Part shown: piece by piece, positions 1 to 8,453 of the stretch
Layout of the letters: every line of letters begins with the position of its first letter
Numbering within the stretch: the first letter of the stretch is position 1
Assembly (NCBI GenBank): GCA_017534815.1
Contig: JAFXVS010000029.1
Span: 1 to 49,185, forward strand
Reading direction: 5' to 3'
From: Bacteroidaceae bacterium
Lineage (GTDB): Bacteria > Bacteroidota > Bacteroidia > Bacteroidales > Bacteroidaceae
DNA: 49,185 bases
Translations under genes and position numbers: made by a program
Notes under the pieces: generated by a model
Database searches by the model: none
The model's input: the letters and a program-made list of their open reading frames with translations, nothing else
Told to the model about the DNA's origin: nothing

Positions 1-40
1 ATTCTCTTCTGTTTCCGTCAATACCGGAAAAAGATATATT

Positions 41-150
41 CAGGTGGCTTTGGCCCCGGTGTTCCACCTCTTCCCATCCCGAACAGAGAAGTTAAGCCCG
101 GGCGCGCCGATGGTACTGCACCGCAATGCGGGAGAGTAGGTCGCCGCCTT
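41..150 (+). rRNA. rrf: 5S ribosomal RNA
   Basis: The segment carries the core 5S pattern: GTTCCACCTCTTCCCAT, then CCGAACAGAGAAGTTAAGC, then GCCGATGGTACTGC and GGGAGAGTAGGTCGCCGCC. The 5' and 3' ends are set by the complementary GGTGGC/GCCGCC region, so each boundary may be off by a few bases. It is probably the last gene of an rRNA operon whose 16S and 23S genes lie before the window. A terminator hairpin follows within 10 bases. Confidence 0.95.
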
Positions 151-157
151 CTTGATG

Positions 158-195
158 AGAACCTCTGCAATACAATATTGCGGAGGTTCTTTCGT
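158..195 (+). terminator. Rho-independent terminator of the rRNA operon
   Basis: A 14-bp stem (158-171 with 177-190, one G-U pair) closes a 5-base loop and is followed by a short T-rich run (TTCGTTATT). It sits directly after the 5S gene, so it very likely ends the rRNA transcript. Confidence 0.85.
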
Positions 196-238
196 TATTA
201 ATAATAGATGTTTCATTATAGTATTAATAGGAATATAG

Positions 239-1414
239 ATGTTTGAGAGGGTTCGTAATATTAGATATGTGTTGGTCCTGTTTGCTATGTTGATAGCGAT
301 GGGGTCATTGTTTACGTCTAATTATCTGATTGCGGATTTGGAGCTGGAGGAACGAAACCGTATGGAGGTTTGGGCGGAGGCTATGCGTTCCTTGAATGCT
401 GCAGATGAGAATACGGATATGAACCTGGTGTTGAAGGTGATAAACGGAAATCATACCATTCCTGTGATCATCGTAGATAAGGAAGGAGCGGCGATGTCTT
501 CGCGGAACATTTCTAAATCCTTTATGATGGATGAGGATTCTATAGAATATTTGACCTCGTTGGCGAAGGAGTATCGTGCTGATGGACGTGCTATCCGCAT
601 TGATATGCCTCAGGAGTTTGACCCTGATGATTACATCACTATTTGTTATGATGAGTCACTGATGCTGAAGCGGTTGGCGATATATCCATACATCCAGTTG
701 GGTGTAGTCGTACTGTTTGTACTCATTGCCATCTTCGCTATTTTCTCGGCTATGAAGGCAGAGCAGAACAAAGTGTGGGTGGGACTCTCGAAGGAGACTG
801 CGCATCAGTTGGGCACTCCTATATCGAGTTTGATGGCCTGGCATGAAGTGTTGAAGGAAACCTATCCCGATGATGCTTTGCTGCCCGAGATGGAGAAAGA
901 CATCAAACGATTGGAGCGTATTGCTGACCGATTCTCCAAGATAGGTTCCATTCCTGAACCGAAACCTGAAGACATACTGGAAGTGATTGATAGGGTGGTG
1001 GTTTATATGCGGAAACGTACATCGAACAAGGTAATCATTACAACCCATTACCCTGCTGATTCTGTGATTGTTAGTCTAATTGCAAGTCTCTTTGAATGGG
1101 TGGCTGAGAATCTGTGTAAGAACGCTGTGGATGCGATGGATGGTGCGGGTTCCATTGATATCACTGTGGAAGAGGATGAGAAAAGGGTGTATGTGGATGT
1201 GAAGGATACGGGGAAGGGTATAGCGAAGGGCAATTTTGATTCAGTGTTCAAGCCTGGATTTACGACGAAGGAACGTGGTTGGGGACTTGGACTTTCCTTG
1301 GCAAAGCGAATTGTCGAGGCCTATCACAAGGGCAGAATTTATGTTCTTGATTCCGAGGTGGGTGTGGGTACGACCTTCCGAATTGAGTTGCCGAAAGCCC
1401 CCCCTGAGGCGTAA
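239..1414 (+). CDS. Membrane sensor histidine kinase, orphan
   Basis: A 391-residue two-component sensor kinase. Transmembrane segments are visible at about residues 10-31 and 147-171 and enclose a roughly 110-residue extracytoplasmic sensor region. The H-box reads ETAHQLGTPISSL with the phospho-acceptor His189. The HATPase part shows the N box (NLCKNAVDAM, Asn295), G1 (DTGKGI, Asp323) and G2 (GWGLGLSLAKRI, from 347). No HAMP domain is evident between the second membrane helix and the H-box, which is only about 15 residues away. No response regulator gene adjoins it, so its partner and signal are unknown. The gene follows the rRNA terminator and has no clear TAnnTTTG box before it. The family call is safe; the role is open. 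Confidence 0.9.
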   Translation: MFERVRNIRYVLVLFAMLIAMGSLFTSNYLIADLELEERNRMEVWAEAMRSLNAADENTDMNLVLKVINGNHTIPVIIVDKEGAAMSSRNISKSFMMDEDSIEYLTSLAKEYRADGRAIRIDMPQEFDPDDYITICYDESLMLKRLAIYPYIQLGVVVLFVLIAIFAIFSAMKAEQNKVWVGLSKETAHQLGTPISSLMAWHEVLKETYPDDALLPEMEKDIKRLERIADRFSKIGSIPEPKPEDILEVIDRVVVYMRKRTSNKVIITTHYPADSVIVSLIASLFEWVAENLCKNAVDAMDGAGSIDITVEEDEKRVYVDVKDTGKGIAKGNFDSVFKPGFTTKERGWGLGLSLAKRIVEAYHKGRIYVLDSEVGVGTTFRIELPKAPPEA

Positions 1415-1472
1415 AATCCTGCAGCAAACAAGCGAAAATCCCTTCAAGACAGAAAAAGTTGCAGTTTTTTCA

Positions 1473-1502
1473 TTTGTGTTAGGAAATAAATTTGTACCTT
1501 TG
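1473..1502 (+). promoter_or_regulatory. Bacteroidota-type promoter of yceD-rpmF-fabH
   Basis: TTTG at 1473-1476 and TACCTTTG at 1495-1502 (spacing 18) match the -33/-7 consensus of the Bacteroidota primary sigma factor. The predicted start of transcription (about 1508-1510) falls immediately before the ATG at 1511. Confidence 0.65.
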
Positions 1503-1510
1503 CACTCCAA

Positions 1511-2101
1511 ATGGGTATGATGGATACATATAAGATTGATTTATTGAGTTCTGGACTCGGAGGCAAGACCTTTGAATACGAGATTGGCGATGCTTTTTTC
1601 GCTAAAATCGGCGGACTCATTCAGCGCGGCAACATCCACACGACGGTGGCATGTTTGAGTGCAGGTTCAGTCTTTAAGTTCCAAATCCATAGCGTTGGCA
1701 CAATCATTGTTCCTTGCGACCGTTGTCTGGCAGATCTCGAATTGCGGATTGAGACGTCAGATGTTTTAGACGTGAAGTTAGGCGATGAGTATGCTGACGA
1801 AGGTGACTGTGTGGTAGTTCCTGAGGCTGAAGGTTATCTTGACCTTGCACAGTTCATCTATGAGTTCATAGCGCTCAGCATGCCGATGTCGTGTTGTCAC
1901 GAACCTGGGAAATGTGACGATGCGATGATGCACGAACTCAGCCGTCATCAGCCCACCCGAAGTGGGTATGAAGATGCAGAGCGGGAGGATTCAGCAGAGA
2001 ATGGTGACGCACAGGATGTGTCGGTGGGGGAGGATTCCGACGAACCCGTTGACAGTCGTTGGGCGGCACTCAAACAACTTAAAGAACAACTAAAAAAATA
2101 A
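1511..2101 (+). CDS. yceD: YceD/DUF177 family protein
   Basis: A 196-residue DUF177 (YceD) protein. This family is almost always encoded just before rpmF and is linked to 23S rRNA accumulation or large-subunit assembly. The family's Cys pair is visible as CDRCLADLEL (about residue 74), with a second CC/C group near residues 125-132 (SCCHEPGKC). The C-terminal 50 residues are acidic and probably disordered before a Lys-rich end. ATGs lie at 1511, 1517 and 1520; the promoter placement makes 1520 a reasonable alternative start. It is 7 bases from rpmF and forms the classical yceD-rpmF-fabH operon. Confidence 0.88.
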   Translation: MGMMDTYKIDLLSSGLGGKTFEYEIGDAFFAKIGGLIQRGNIHTTVACLSAGSVFKFQIHSVGTIIVPCDRCLADLELRIETSDVLDVKLGDEYADEGDCVVVPEAEGYLDLAQFIYEFIALSMPMSCCHEPGKCDDAMMHELSRHQPTRSGYEDAEREDSAENGDAQDVSVGEDSDEPVDSRWAALKQLKEQLKK

Positions 2102-2108
2102 AAAGAAA

Positions 2109-2294
2109 ATGGCACATCCTAAAAGAAGACAGTCAAAGACTCGTACAAGAAAAAGAAGAACTCATGATGTAGCAGTAGCTCCAACACTTGCAGTTTGTCC
2201 AAACTGCGGTGAATTCTACGTATATCACACAGTATGCCCTTCTTGCGGTTACTACCGTGGTAAGGTGGCTATCGTCAAGGAAGCTGCAATCTAA
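2109..2294 (+). CDS. rpmF: 50S ribosomal protein L32
   Basis: A 61-residue L32. It has the basic N-terminus MAHPKRRQSKTRTRKRRTH, then the zinc-ribbon pairs CPNC (residues 30-33) and CPSC (43-46). The length is normal for the family. It is the middle gene of yceD-rpmF-fabH, with 15 bases to fabH. Confidence 0.97.
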   Translation: MAHPKRRQSKTRTRKRRTHDVAVAPTLAVCPNCGEFYVYHTVCPSCGYYRGKVAIVKEAAI

Positions 2295-2309
2295 AAATCC
2301 TCCTCTCTC

Positions 2310-3395
2310 ATGGGAAAAATCAATGCTGTTATAACCGGTGTAGGTGGATGGGTTCCAACATACATCCTTGACAATGAGGAGATGTCCACCCTTGTCGATA
2401 CTAGCGACGAGTGGATCATGGAGCGCATCGGCGTCAAGACCCGCCACATCCTGAAGCCCGAAGAAGGTGCTGGAACCTCGTTCATGATGACCAAGGCTGT
2501 GAAGCAACTCCTTGACAAGACGGGTGCCGACCCCGACTCCATTGAGGCTGTGATTGTTGCAACGACAACTCCTGACTACCATTTCCCTTCAACCGCATCG
2601 CTCATCATTGGCAATCTCGGCATGAAGAACGCCTTCGGTTTTGACATGGAGGCTGCTTGTTCAGGTTTCCTCTATGCGATGGAGACCGGCGCTGGCTTTA
2701 TTCGCAGCGGACGCTATAAGAGAATCATCGTGTGCGGCGGTGACCACATGTCGTCTATGACGAACTATCAGGATCGCAATACCTGTCCCATCTTCGGTGA
2801 CGGTGCTGCATGTGTGCTGATGGAGGGTACTGAAGAGGAATACGGACTCATGGACAGCTATTTCCGTGTGGACGGCAAAGGTTACGAACACTTACACATG
2901 GCAGCAGGTGGCTCGGCCAACATGCCAAGCCATGAGACGGTTGACCAGCGGCTCCACTTCGTCTATCAGGAAGGTCGCGCTGTGTTCAAGCACGCTGTGA
3001 CCGATATGTCTGACGCTGTGGAACTTGTGGCCAAGCGCAACAACCTGACGAAGGACGACATTGCATGGATTATTCCTCACCAGGCCAACGTCCGCATCGA
3101 GAGTGCGGTGGCACGTCGCATCGGCGTGGAGGAAGGCCACGTGATGATCAACGTCGATCACATGGCCAACACCTCTGGCGGTACGCTTCCCCTTTGCCTT
3201 TGGGAGTATGAATCTCAGTTGAAGAAGGGCGACAAACTCATCTTCACCGCCTTCGGCGCAGGCTTCACATGGGGCGCAAGTTACATGATTTGGGGCTACG
3301 ATGGCAGCGAGTTTGCTGATACCCCTGCCGAGTTCTACAAGGAGGGTACCATCAGCCGCGAAGAGTGGTACGCCAAGAGAGGCTGGAAGAAATAA
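2310..3395 (+). CDS. fabH: Beta-ketoacyl-ACP synthase III
   Basis: FabH condenses acetyl-CoA (or another primer) with malonyl-ACP to start type II fatty acid synthesis. The catalytic triad is complete: Cys117 in EAACSGF, His257 in IIPHQAN and Asn287 in MANTSGGT. At 361 residues it is longer than typical FabH (about 315-335). The excess is a C-terminal tail after the conserved [15 protein letters not shown], ending in an aromatic and basic stretch. The gene follows rpmF, an arrangement common across bacteria, and a terminator follows it. Confidence 0.95.
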   Translation: MGKINAVITGVGGWVPTYILDNEEMSTLVDTSDEWIMERIGVKTRHILKPEEGAGTSFMMTKAVKQLLDKTGADPDSIEAVIVATTTPDYHFPSTASLIIGNLGMKNAFGFDMEAACSGFLYAMETGAGFIRSGRYKRIIVCGGDHMSSMTNYQDRNTCPIFGDGAACVLMEGTEEEYGLMDSYFRVDGKGYEHLHMAAGGSANMPSHETVDQRLHFVYQEGRAVFKHAVTDMSDAVELVAKRNNLTKDDIAWIIPHQANVRIESAVARRIGVEEGHVMINVDHMANTSGGTLPLCLWEYESQLKKGDKLIFTAFGAGFTWGASYMIWGYDGSEFADTPAEFYKEGTISREEWYAKRGWKK

Positions 3396-3420
3396 GAATA
3401 TAGAGATAAGATAAAGAAGG

Positions 3421-3451
3421 GGCGCATCGCACAAAACGGTGCGCCTTTTTT
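3421..3451 (+). terminator. Terminator between fabH and era
   Basis: GGCGCATCG at 3421-3429 pairs with CGGTGCGCC at 3437-3445 (one G-U), followed by six Ts. No promoter box is visible between this hairpin and era, so termination may be partial and era may depend on read-through. Confidence 0.8.
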
Positions 3452-3468
3452 CTTGAAAAGAACGATCA

Positions 3469-4350
3469 ATGCATAAATCAGGATTTGTAAACATCGTAGG
3501 CAACCCGAACGTGGGGAAATCTACGCTCATGAACCAATTGGTTGGTGAGCGCATTTCCATTGCCACGTTCAAGGCACAGACCACACGCCATCGCATTATG
3601 GGTATTATCAATGATGATGATGCCCAGATTGTGTTTTCTGACACTCCTGGTGTCTTGAAGCCCAATTACAAGTTGCAGGAATCCATGCTCGCTTTCTCTG
3701 AGAGTGCGCTTGTCGATGCCGATGTGCTCCTCTATGTCACTGACCCAATGGAGAAGATTGACAAGAACGGTGACTTCCTGCAGAAGGTGGCGAAGATGGA
3801 CGTGCCTGTGCTCGTGCTCATCAACAAGATTGACTTGACGGACGAGAAGAACCTCGTGGCTCTCGTTGAGCAGTGGCACGAAATCCTTCCCAAGGCCGAG
3901 ATCCAGCCCATCTCAGCCCTGCACAAGTTCAATGTCCAGTCCGTGTTGGCACGCATCAAGGAACTCCTGCCAGAGTGTCCGCCATACTTCGACAAGGATC
4001 AGCTTACTGACAAGCCTGCCAAGTTCTTCGTGTCTGAGATCATCCGCGAGAAGATTCTCCTTTATTACGACAAGGAGATCCCTTATGCTGTCGAGGTGGG
4101 TGTGGAGAGTTTCAAGGAAGATCAGACCCACATCCACATCCGTGCCGTCATCAATGTTGAGCGTGATTCTCAGAAGGGCATCATCATCGGTCATCAGGGC
4201 AAGGCTCTCAAAAAGGTGGGTACTGAAGCCCGCAAGAGCCTTGAGAAGTTCTTCGGCAAGAGCATCTACCTTGAGACTTACGTCAAGGTGGACAGGGATT
4301 GGCGCAACTCTACTAAAGAATTGAATCTTTTCGGATACAATCCTGAGTGA
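3469..4350 (+). CDS. era: GTPase Era
   Basis: A 293-residue Era GTPase, which binds the 3' end of 16S rRNA and helps 30S assembly. G1 is GNPNVGKST (11-19), G3 is DTPG (58-61), G4 is NKID (119-122) and G5 is SAL (149-151). The C-terminal KH domain has its GHQG loop at 241-244. The length is normal. The start ATG at 3469 gives the expected short N-terminus before G1. It lies 17 bases after the fabH terminator and is followed by a terminator-like hairpin. Confidence 0.97.
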   Translation: MHKSGFVNIVGNPNVGKSTLMNQLVGERISIATFKAQTTRHRIMGIINDDDAQIVFSDTPGVLKPNYKLQESMLAFSESALVDADVLLYVTDPMEKIDKNGDFLQKVAKMDVPVLVLINKIDLTDEKNLVALVEQWHEILPKAEIQPISALHKFNVQSVLARIKELLPECPPYFDKDQLTDKPAKFFVSEIIREKILLYYDKEIPYAVEVGVESFKEDQTHIHIRAVINVERDSQKGIIIGHQGKALKKVGTEARKSLEKFFGKSIYLETYVKVDRDWRNSTKELNLFGYNPE

Positions 4351-4374
4351 GGAATATATCTTTTATTGGAAGTC

Positions 4375-4425
4375 CCACAGAAACATTTCCTTTATTTTCG
4401 TTGTTTCTGTGGAACTTTTATTTTT
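4375..4425 (+). terminator. Probable terminator after era
   Basis: An 11-bp perfect inverted repeat (CCACAGAAACA at 4375-4385 with its complement at 4402-4412) encloses a 16-base loop. It is followed by AACTTTTATTTTT. The position 25 bases after the era stop fits a terminator. Confidence 0.65.
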
Positions 4426-4450
4426 CATTGAAAGTTTTGGAGGATATTTT

Positions 4451-4481
4451 TTTGTGTTTTGAGGGATAATCCGTATCTTTG
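4451..4481 (+). promoter_or_regulatory. Promoter of the nitroreductase gene
   Basis: TTTG at 4451-4454 and TATCTTTG at 4474-4481, spacing 19, match the Bacteroidota -33/-7 consensus. The leader would be about 28 bases. Confidence 0.65.
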
Positions 4482-4515
4482 TCGCCGAAATCATCATTAA
4501 AAATAGAATAAAACT

Positions 4516-5052
4516 ATGGAGAATTTCAGAGAATTGGTGCAGATGCGCCGCAGTGTGAGGAAGTTTACGGATGAAGAAATCAAGCCAGAGGACTTGCAGA
4601 CGATTTTAAGGGCTGCGCTGATGGCTCCGACGAGCAAGGGTACGAGGGCTTGGCACTTTGTTGTGGTGGATGACAAGACGATGCTGGAGAAAATATCGCT
4701 GTGCCGTCCGATGGGTAGTCAGTTCATTGCCGGTGCAAAGGTGGCTGTTGTCGTGCTGGGTGATAGAGTCGTGACGGATGCCTGGTGTGAAGATGCTTCG
4801 ATTGCAGCCGTGACGATGCAGTATCAGACGGCAGATTTGGGTTTGGGCTCATGTTGGTGTCACATCCGTAACCGTTTTATGGAAAATGGAGACCCTTCAG
4901 ACAATGCGCTGCGGTTCTTGCTGCATTATCCTGAGAATCTGACAGCGGAGTGTGTCATTGGTATCGGTTATCCAGCCATCGAGCGTAAGCCGCAGGATGA
5001 AGATAAACTGAAATGGGAGAATGTACATATAGGAGGATTCCCTGAGGAGTGA
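4516..5052 (+). CDS. Nitroreductase family flavoprotein
   Basis: A 178-residue FMN-dependent nitroreductase-fold protein. The FMN phosphate-binding motif RRSVRKF lies at about residues 10-16. The conserved GTRAWHFVVV follows near 41, and the family's GLGSCWCHIR lies near 116-125. Members reduce nitroaromatics, quinones or other electrophiles with NAD(P)H; the natural substrate here cannot be read. It has its own promoter and is separated by 44 bases from the DUF2520 gene. Confidence 0.85.
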   Translation: MENFRELVQMRRSVRKFTDEEIKPEDLQTILRAALMAPTSKGTRAWHFVVVDDKTMLEKISLCRPMGSQFIAGAKVAVVVLGDRVVTDAWCEDASIAAVTMQYQTADLGLGSCWCHIRNRFMENGDPSDNALRFLLHYPENLTAECVIGIGYPAIERKPQDEDKLKWENVHIGGFPEE

Positions 5053-5096
5053 AGAGTTTCGGGTTTAGAACTTGGTGTGAATAATCTTTTTCGTTT

Positions 5097-5861
5097 ATGA
5101 GGGTTGCATTGATTGGAGCTGGTAATTTGGCCACAAACTTGGGAAAGGCACTAATTCGTGCGGAGCATGAGGTGGTGCAAGTGTGGAGCCGGACGGAGGA
5201 GTCGGCGGGCGCATTGGCAATGGTGCTGAAGTGTTCGTGGACAACGAATCTGGAGGAGGTTGTGAAGAATGCGGATGTGTTCATCATTGCGGTGAAGGAC
5301 TCGGTGTTAGCATTGGTGGCGTCGGCATTGAAGGAGGGTAGAGAGGGACAGCTGATGGTTCATACAGCGGGGAGCCTGCCGATGGGTGTACTGCCGACAG
5401 AACGTCGTGGAGTACTTTATCCGATGCAAACCTTTTCAAAGAATAAGGAGGTGGATTTCAGAGTGATACCTTGTTTCGTTGAATCATCGAAAGAGAAGGA
5501 TCTGGCATTGCTTAAGACGCTCTCGAGCACAATCTCAAACACGGTTTATGAATTGGATGGAGAGAACAGGAAGTATTTGCATTTGGCGGCTGTGTTCTGC
5601 TGCAATTTCGCTAATCACTGCTTCACTTTGAGTGCGGATTTGCTGAAGAAACATGGTGACTTGCCGTTCAGTGTGATGCTTCCGCTCATTGACGAGACAG
5701 CGGCGAAACTTTATGCGATGTCACCTCGTGAAGCTCAGACGGGACCTGCTGTGCGGTGGGATGAGAACGTGATGGCAAAGCAGTTGCAACTTTTGGCTGA
5801 TGAGTCTAACATGCAGAAGATTTATGAACTCATGAGCAAAAGCATTCATGGGATGATTTAG
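5097..5861 (+). CDS. Rossmann-like / DUF2520 protein
   Basis: A 254-residue protein with an N-terminal dinucleotide-binding motif (IGAGNLATNLGKAL, residues 6-19). Its C-terminal half matches the DUF2520 helical domain (for example DLPFSVMLPLIDETAAKL). The architecture resembles NADP-dependent 6-phosphogluconate or pyrroline-5-carboxylate reductase-type enzymes, but no substrate is established for the Bacteroidota group. It lies directly upstream of a KdsC-type phosphatase and Maf; this order is familiar from related genomes. Confidence 0.8.
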   Translation: MRVALIGAGNLATNLGKALIRAEHEVVQVWSRTEESAGALAMVLKCSWTTNLEEVVKNADVFIIAVKDSVLALVASALKEGREGQLMVHTAGSLPMGVLPTERRGVLYPMQTFSKNKEVDFRVIPCFVESSKEKDLALLKTLSSTISNTVYELDGENRKYLHLAAVFCCNFANHCFTLSADLLKKHGDLPFSVMLPLIDETAAKLYAMSPREAQTGPAVRWDENVMAKQLQLLADESNMQKIYELMSKSIHGMI

Positions 5862-5922
5862 GGTTGCGAATATAGAGTTGAGAGTTTAGGGTATAGAGTA
5901 TAGAAATTAGAGTTGAAAAGAT

Positions 5923-6441
5923 ATGATAAATTATGATTTGAAGAAGATACGGGCCGTGTTTTTCGATGTGGACGGGGTCTTGTCATGCGAGACCATTCCG
6001 CAGCATCCGAACGGTGACCCAATGCGCACGGTGAACATCAAGGATGGTTATGCCATGCAGCATGCGGTGAAGTGCGGACTCAAACTTGCCATCATCACGG
6101 GTGGCAGGACGGAGGCGGTGCGCATCCGTTACGAGGGTTTGGGACTGAAGGATGTGGTGCTCGGTGCGGCTGTAAAAATTAAGGCGTACAGGGAACTGAA
6201 ACGGAAGTACCATCTGAAGGACGAACAAATCGTTTATGTGGGCGATGACATCCCCGACTATGAAGTGTTGAAGACCTGTGGGCTGCCATGCTGTCCTGCT
6301 GATGCCGCTCCTGAAATCAAGGACATCTGTACCTATATCTCCCATAAGAATGGTGGGCAGGGATGTGCTCGCGATATCTTGGAACAAATATTAAAAGCAC
6401 AAGACAAATGGATACACGACAGCACAGCGTTCGGTTGGTAG
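5923..6441 (+). CDS. kdsC: KdsC-family HAD phosphatase (3-deoxy-manno-octulosonate-8-phosphatase type)
   Basis: A 172-residue HAD-superfamily subclass without a cap domain. The nucleophile and acid/base aspartates are Asp15 and Asp17 (FFDVDGVL). The second motif is IITGGR (57-62), the lysine motif lies at KIKA (85-88), and the metal motif is GDD (107-109). NIKDGYAM and the C-terminal GGQGCARD align with KdsC, which releases Kdo from Kdo-8-phosphate for lipopolysaccharide. The second residue after the first motif differs from classic KdsC (SCET), so substrate identity is inferred. Its 3' end overlaps maf by 34 bases. Confidence 0.82.
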   Translation: MINYDLKKIRAVFFDVDGVLSCETIPQHPNGDPMRTVNIKDGYAMQHAVKCGLKLAIITGGRTEAVRIRYEGLGLKDVVLGAAVKIKAYRELKRKYHLKDEQIVYVGDDIPDYEVLKTCGLPCCPADAAPEIKDICTYISHKNGGQGCARDILEQILKAQDKWIHDSTAFGW

Positions 6442-7022
6442 ATTACAAGGTCATCCTCGCCAGCAACTCGCCGCGTCGTAAGGAACTTCTGGGCGGACTT
6501 GGCCTTCCGTTCGAGGTCAGAACTCTGAAGGACATTGACGAGAGTTATCCGGAGACGTTGAGGGGTGAGGAGATACCCAAGTTCATCTCTGGCAAGAAGG
6601 CGGAAGCCTATAAGCAGACGATGGCGGATGACGAGATGATCATTACCGCCGACACCATCGTCTATGACAACGGACAGGTGCTTGGCAAGCCGAAGGATAG
6701 GGTAGAGGCCATGCAGATGCTCCGTGAACTCTCGGGTCATGCCCATGAGGTCATCACGGGTGTTAGCATCGTCACGAAAGAGAAGACCGTGCAGTTTGCC
6801 TCCACGTCGAAGGTCTATTTTGCTGACCTGACGGACGAAGTGATTACATACTATGTAGATTATTATAAGCCCTTCGACAAGGCTGGCGCATACGGTATTC
6901 AGGAATGGATTGGCTATGTGGCTGTCACCCGCATCGAAGGCTCCTATTTCAACGTTATGGGCTTGCCCATTCAGAGACTTTACACAGAATTGAAACAATT
7001 TTCAGGTTCTATAAGATTATAA
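6408..7022 (+). CDS. maf: Maf family nucleoside triphosphate pyrophosphatase
   Basis: Maf proteins hydrolyse non-canonical or selected NTPs to monophosphates. The signature [13 protein letters not shown] (16-28), the [17 protein letters not shown] block and the ITGVSI segment are all present. I start at ATG 6408, giving 204 residues. The frame is open to an ATG at 6363, but that would add 15 residues lacking family similarity. The start lies inside the kdsC 3' end, so translation is probably coupled. Confidence 0.92.
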   Translation: MDTRQHSVRLVDYKVILASNSPRRKELLGGLGLPFEVRTLKDIDESYPETLRGEEIPKFISGKKAEAYKQTMADDEMIITADTIVYDNGQVLGKPKDRVEAMQMLRELSGHAHEVITGVSIVTKEKTVQFASTSKVYFADLTDEVITYYVDYYKPFDKAGAYGIQEWIGYVAVTRIEGSYFNVMGLPIQRLYTELKQFSGSIRL

Positions 7023-7055
7023 GTTCGATAAGACCTGTTCAAAAACTATTTATCA

Positions 7056-7529
7056 ATGGAAACTTACATTCACGAACTCGATGACATTGATTTGCAGATA
7101 CTGCGAATCGTTCAGGACAACAGCCGTATGACTACCAAGGAATTGGCGCAGAAGATTCACCTCTCCGTCACTCCTACCTATGAGCGTCAGCGTCGCCTCG
7201 AACGCATGGGCTACATCAAGGGCTATGTGGCTGTGCTCGATGCCAACAAGATGGAGCGTGGCTTCATGGTCTTTTGCAACGTCTCCATGAAGCAGATTAA
7301 CAAGCAGATTGCCAACAGCTTCCGCGAAACAGTAGGTTCGTGGAACGAGGTGACAGAGTGCTACAACATCTCTGGCGATGGCGACTATTTGCTGAAGATT
7401 TGCGTGAGCAGCATGCAGAAGTACCAGCAGTTCATCCTCGACAAACTGGGCGACTTCCCCTACATCTCGCAGGTGCGCTCCTTCTTCGTGATGGACACGC
7501 TCAAGCTTACTTACGGATTCCCATTGTAG
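7056..7529 (+). CDS. Lrp/AsnC family transcriptional regulator
   Basis: A 157-residue regulator. The N-terminal winged helix-turn-helix (LDDIDLQILRIVQDNSRMTT, KELAQKIHLSVTPTYERQRR) is followed by an RAM/ligand-binding alpha-beta domain (about 65-150), with the conserved GDGDYLLKI segment. Such proteins sense amino acids or similar ligands and bind as octamers. The target genes are not evident. Its 3' end overlaps the convergent DUF3298 lipoprotein gene by 23 bases. Confidence 0.92.
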   Translation: METYIHELDDIDLQILRIVQDNSRMTTKELAQKIHLSVTPTYERQRRLERMGYIKGYVAVLDANKMERGFMVFCNVSMKQINKQIANSFRETVGSWNEVTECYNISGDGDYLLKICVSSMQKYQQFILDKLGDFPYISQVRSFFVMDTLKLTYGFPL

Positions 7530-8343
7530 TGCTGATGATGTCCCGCACGTCCTCGTAGCTTACACAGATGGTGCAAGCGCCCGAGGCGTAGGGGGCGATG
7601 TCATATTCGTTGTAGTGGAACTCGATACTGTCCTCCCGCATGGCGAAGTTGTTGCTGATGAACATGTCGGCCATCTCCAGGATGCCCTTCTGATGCAGCT
7701 CGTCCAATGAGCGGACATGCTGATCCTCCATCAGTTTGGCCAGCAGGATGTCCTGCAGTTGCGGCTGGTTGGAGGTGGGGAAGACATCGTCGAGGGTGAT
7801 GAACTCGCCCGTCTTGGCATTGAAGCGCAGGATGGTGGTCTGCTTGCTGGGATGCGCACCCCCCGTGAAGACATCCTCCAGCAGCCAGTAGTTGATGACA
7901 TTCTTCATCCCGTATTCGGCGCGTCCCGTCAGGTGGTCATGATAGACATTCGCGATCCTGTCGCCATGAAATTCCGTCTTCACATCCTCGATGTATTGCG
8001 CGACCGCCTCGTCTATGCTCAGTTCGCTCGACTGTTTCAGCAGCAGCTCGATCAGCTGTCCGTTGATGAGGTTGCACGCCTTCTCGTTGGCGACGTTCTC
8101 CGACCGCATGAACTGCATATCCACCTTCACGTCCATCTTGCGGTTCTCCAGCTCGTGCAGCAGTCCGAAGCTCGTCGTGTCCGCCTCCTCTCCGTCCAGC
8201 GGCTTCTCGGTCAGCTGCTCCATCTTCTCCACGTTGTAGAACTCGATGTCCTTCCAGTTTGTGCCCGAATTGCATGCAGTGGTGAGGGTGGCGAGCGACG
8301 TTCCTAAAAACATATATATGTAATGTGTAAGATGCCTTTTCAT
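7507..8343 (-). CDS. RsiV-like DUF3298 lipoprotein
   Basis: I start at ATG 8343 because the following residues form a signal peptide (MKRHLTHYIYMFLGTSLATL) ending in a Cys (TTAC), as in a lipoprotein. The mature part of the 278-residue product carries the DUF3298 region found in the anti-sigma factor RsiV. The diagnostic parts are VFTGGAHPSKQT and FNAKTGEFITLDDVF, then FISNNFAMREDSIEFHYNEYDIAPYASG split over the C-terminus. It is probably a periplasmic-facing lipoprotein; ligand and partner are unknown. A -7 box (CAAAGGTA on the plus strand, 8367-8374) lies just upstream. Its 3' end overlaps the Lrp gene tail to tail. Confidence 0.8.
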   Translation of the reverse strand: MKRHLTHYIYMFLGTSLATLTTACNSGTNWKDIEFYNVEKMEQLTEKPLDGEEADTTSFGLLHELENRKMDVKVDMQFMRSENVANEKACNLINGQLIELLLKQSSELSIDEAVAQYIEDVKTEFHGDRIANVYHDHLTGRAEYGMKNVINYWLLEDVFTGGAHPSKQTTILRFNAKTGEFITLDDVFPTSNQPQLQDILLAKLMEDQHVRSLDELHQKGILEMADMFISNNFAMREDSIEFHYNEYDIAPYASGACTICVSYEDVRDIISTTMGIRK

Positions 8344-8366
8344 TGTTCTTCCTTCAAATTCGGGCG

Positions 8367-8374
8367 CAAAGGTA
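8367..8374 (-). promoter_or_regulatory. -7 box for the DUF3298 lipoprotein
   Basis: CAAAGGTA on the plus strand reads TACCTTTG on the minus strand, a full match to TAnnTTTG. I see no clear -33 TTTG at the expected distance. Confidence 0.5.
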
Positions 8375-8417
8375 CGATTTTTCTCCCGATGATGAATGTT
8401 ATTCCGATAAGAATGTC

Positions 8418-8425
8418 TAATTTTG
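8418..8425 (+). promoter_or_regulatory. -7 box for the zinc-ribbon membrane protein
   Basis: TAATTTTG at 8418-8425 matches TAnnTTTG and lies 28 bases before the ATG at 8454. It is back to back with the minus-strand box at 8367-8374, so the two genes share a divergent control region of about 110 bases. Confidence 0.45.
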
Positions 8426-8453
8426 CCGCCGAAAATAATCAATAGGTTCAGAT

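Noticed and set aside
5923-6441. A phage or plasmid origin for the KdsC/Maf cluster
   Set aside because: The genes show standard housekeeping features and tight coupling; nothing suggests transfer.
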